Source: GCA-2733415 sp965178655
Lineage (GTDB): Bacteria > Bacteroidota > Bacteroidia > Flavobacteriales > Flavobacteriaceae
Length of the DNA: 64,000 nucleotides
Direction: 5' to 3'
Assembly: GCA_965178655.1 (NCBI GenBank)
Contig: OZ238266.1
Coordinates: 2,046,001 to 2,110,000 of the forward strand
In this document: piece after piece, positions 62,146 through 64,000 of the stretch
Numbering within the stretch: the first letter of the stretch is position 1
Layout: every line of letters starts with the position of its first letter
Notes under the pieces: model-generated
The model's input: the letters and a program-made list of their open reading frames with translations, nothing else
What the model was told of the DNA's origin: nothing
The model's database searches: none
Program-made: the position numbers and the translations under genes

Positions 62146-63432
62146 TTATTTATTGTTTTTCCAAACAGGAAGTAATTTTGTAGAGACTTCTCCAAAACCA
62201 ATTTTTGTAATACCGTTATCACAAAAACCAGTCATTATAACCGTATCATTATCATTAATAAACTTACGTTCTGTACCATCGTTTAAGGTTACAGGTTTTG
62301 TGCCTTTCCAAGATAACTCTAACATAGAACCATAAGAATCGGGGGTTTTACCAGAAATTGTTCCAGAACCCATCATGTCACCAGCATTTACAGGACAACC
62401 ATTAACAGTATGGTGCGCTAGTTGTTGAGACATGTTCCAGTACATGTACTTAAAATTAGATTTAGCTACTACAGATGGCTTACCATTTTCTGGCTGTATA
62501 GCAACCTCTAAGTTAATATCGTAACTCTTTTTTCCTGTGTATTGTAAGTATTCAAATTGTTTTTTTATTGGCTTTGGGCCATCACATTTGTAAGGCGCTA
62601 ATGCATCTAGAGTAACAATCCACGGTGATATTGATGACGCAAAGTTTTTTGCTAAAAATGGTCCTAAAGGCACGTATTCCCATTTTTGAATATCACGAGC
62701 ACTCCAGTCATTAAAAACAACCATTCCAAAAATATATTCTTCAGCTTCATCAACAGGAATTGGTTCTCCTAAATGATTTGCTGCCGTAGTAATAAAAGCA
62801 GTTTCTAGTTCAAAATCGACTAATTTAGAAGGTCCAAAAACAGGAGTATCACTACCCATTGGTAATGTTTGTCCCATTGGTCTATGTACAGGAACACCAG
62901 AAGGAATTATAGAAGAACTTCTACCGTGGTATCCAACCGGAATATGCAACCAGTTTGGTAACAGTGCATTATCAGGGTCTCTAAACATAGTTCCTACATT
63001 TGTTGCATGTTCTATACTAGAATAAAAGTCTGTGTAATCTCCAATCTGTACAGGTAGCTGCATTTCAACATCTTCCATTCTAAAGATAATTTTGTCTTTA
63101 TGCACAGGGTTATCTCTTAAAGTACCGTTTTTTGTATCAAAAACTTCAGCAATTCTATTACGTACCAAACGCCATGTTTTTCTTCCGTCTGCAATAAAAT
63201 CATTTAAGTTATCTTGTAAAAAAATATCATCGGTAAGTGGAATACCATCAAAATAGCCTAATTGATGTAAGGCACCTAAATCAATAGCATAGTCACCAAT
63301 ACGTGTTCCGATAGTAATAATATCATCTTTGGTTATAAATACTCCAAACGGAATATTCTGTATTGGAAAATGTGAGTTTTCGGTAACGGTAATCCAACTA
63401 ATTCTTTTTGGGTCATTTGCTGTGATAATCAT
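62146..63432 (-). CDS. fahA: Fumarylacetoacetase
   Basis: Last step of tyrosine degradation, hydrolysing fumarylacetoacetate to fumarate and acetoacetate. Visible: N-terminal FGVFITKDDIITIGTRIGDY (SH3-like domain), DFYSSIEHATNVGTMFRDPD (about 134-153) with the catalytic His, VGYHGRSSSIIPSGVPVHRP, DFELETAFITTA with metal-binding acids, NDWSARDIQKWEYVPLGPFL, and SGTISGKTPDSYGSMLELSW. 428 residues, close to the usual length. An exact -7 box at 63471. Confidence 0.95.
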   Translation of the reverse strand: MIITANDPKRISWITVTENSHFPIQNIPFGVFITKDDIITIGTRIGDYAIDLGALHQLGYFDGIPLTDDIFLQDNLNDFIADGRKTWRLVRNRIAEVFDTKNGTLRDNPVHKDKIIFRMEDVEMQLPVQIGDYTDFYSSIEHATNVGTMFRDPDNALLPNWLHIPVGYHGRSSSIIPSGVPVHRPMGQTLPMGSDTPVFGPSKLVDFELETAFITTAANHLGEPIPVDEAEEYIFGMVVFNDWSARDIQKWEYVPLGPFLAKNFASSISPWIVTLDALAPYKCDGPKPIKKQFEYLQYTGKKSYDINLEVAIQPENGKPSVVAKSNFKYMYWNMSQQLAHHTVNGCPVNAGDMMGSGTISGKTPDSYGSMLELSWKGTKPVTLNDGTERKFINDNDTVIMTGFCDNGITKIGFGEVSTKLLPVWKNNK

Positions 63433-63470
63433 AATATAATAGGTCTGTTATAATTGTGAATAAAGATGTT

Positions 63471-63478
63471 CAAAACTA
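63471..63478 (-). promoter_or_regulatory. Promoter -7 box for fahA
   Basis: Reads TAGTTTTG on the minus strand, an exact TAnnTTTG, 38 bases before the ATG at 63432. Confidence 0.5.
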
Positions 63479-63522
63479 CATTATTTTTTATTTTTAGCGA
63501 CATAAAAACTAACGAAATTTTA

Positions 63523-63530
63523 TACTTTTG
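63523..63530 (+). promoter_or_regulatory. Promoter -7 box for glyA
   Basis: TACTTTTG, an exact TAnnTTTG, 24 bases before the ATG at 63555. Confidence 0.6.
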
Positions 63531-63554
63531 TACAATATAAATAAATATTATCAT

Positions 63555-64000
63555 ATGCAACGCGACGAACAAATATTTGAGTTAATTCAAGAAGAAAAAG
63601 ATAGACAAGTACATGGCTTAGAGCTTATTGCTTCAGAGAACTTTGTAAGTGATCAAGTAATGGAGGCTGCAGGTTCTGTATTAACCAATAAATACGCTGA
63701 AGGGTACCCAGGAAAAAGATATTATGGTGGGTGTGAAGTAGTAGATGAAATAGAGCAACTGGCTATAGATAGAGCAAAAACGTTATTTGGCGCAGCATAT
63801 GTAAATGTGCAACCACACTCGGGTTCACAAGCTAATACTGCTGTTTTCTTTGCTTGCTTAAAGCCAGGTGATAAAATGTTAGGATTTGATTTGTCTCATG
63901 GCGGACACTTAACACATGGTTCTCCAGTAAATTTTTCAGGAAGATTATATAACCCTGTATTTTACGGTGTAAATGAAGCAACAGGAATGCTTGATTATGA
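63555..64000 (+). CDS. glyA: Serine hydroxymethyltransferase, N-terminal part
   Basis: Interconverts serine and glycine with tetrahydrofolate as C1 acceptor. The window ends inside the gene; about 148 of 420-odd residues are present. Visible: LIASENFVSDQVMEAAGSVL, the substrate/PLP segment NKYAEGYPGKRYYGGCEVVD, LFGAAYVNVQPHSGSQANTA and LSHGGHLTHG. All are strictly conserved in GlyA. The active-site lysine lies beyond the window. Own promoter at 63523, divergent from fahA. Confidence 0.96.
   Translation, partial: MQRDEQIFELIQEEKDRQVHGLELIASENFVSDQVMEAAGSVLTNKYAEGYPGKRYYGGCEVVDEIEQLAIDRAKTLFGAAYVNVQPHSGSQANTAVFFACLKPGDKMLGFDLSHGGHLTHGSPVNFSGRLYNPVFYGVNEATGMLDY

Overview
This window is a 64 kb stretch of an AT-rich chromosome from a member of the Bacteroidota, most likely family Flavobacteriaceae. 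The evidence is internal. There are PorP/SprF and gliding-type (CHU_C / T9SS type B) C-terminal domains. Bacillithiol genes are present (bshB1, ytxJ-like). At least 19 promoters match the Bacteroidota -7 box TAnnTTTG, and ribosome binding sites are weak or absent. Secreted proteins are cleaved before Gln, and lipoproteins are abundant. Nearly all of the DNA is coding. I see no insertion sequence, prophage, CRISPR array or rRNA operon.

Layout. 1-2718: end of yidC, a YwqK-like secreted protein and the tRNA thiolase mnmA. 2802-3743: FMN enzyme (nitronate monooxygenase/FabK type). 3745-11725: a surface-polysaccharide island on both strands (FemAB-like acyltransferase, sugar aminotransferase, Wzx flippase, four glycosyltransferases, FdtA-type ketoisomerase). 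11734-18617: FtsE-like ATPase, a 1006-residue TPR protein paired with an outer-membrane barrel, and a DbpA-like helicase. 18702-26621: YchJ-like protein, rimO, a calcium-repeat lipoprotein, cysteine desulfurase, TlpA-like lipoprotein, OmpA lipoprotein, class C beta-lactamase-like hydrolase. 26639-26961: tRNA-Leu and two identical tRNA-Lys. 27093-37392: aroK, a phosphoribosyltransferase, an S4 protein, an FKBP-like calcium-repeat lipoprotein, miaA, a voltage-gated ion channel, an exonuclease/GIY-YIG fusion, yggS-DUF1015-hydroxyacyl-CoA dehydrogenase, and a Gfo/Idh oxidoreductase. 37531-44720: pcm, an esterase, menaquinone-type thioesterase plus isochorismate synthase, an SF2 helicase, rlmF, truA, fabI. 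44980-51994: a T9SS adhesin-like protein with PorP/SprF and OmpA partners. 52082-64000: a membrane protein, bshB1, tRNA-His, two lipoproteins including glutaminyl cyclase, SRP RNA, a ZIP transporter, methyltransferases, a Lys/Cys heptad-repeat secreted protein, ytxJ, fumarylacetoacetase and the start of glyA.

Themes. RNA modification and translation factors are common (MnmA, RimO, MiaA, TruA, RlmF, a THUMP methyltransferase, an S4 protein, a DbpA-like helicase). Envelope biology dominates the rest. All eight proteins with a signal-peptidase-I type leader start their mature chain with Gln, and the window also encodes the glutaminyl cyclase that could cap that residue. Bacillithiol is represented by its deacetylase and a single-cysteine bacilliredoxin-like protein.

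No wholly new defence or mobile system is evident. The best leads are the Lys/Cys heptad protein, the TPR/plugless-barrel pair, the zinc-ribbon voltage-gated channel, the terminator-like hairpins inside the tRNA cluster, the tRNA-His acceptor-stem mismatches and the leaderless-looking promoters.
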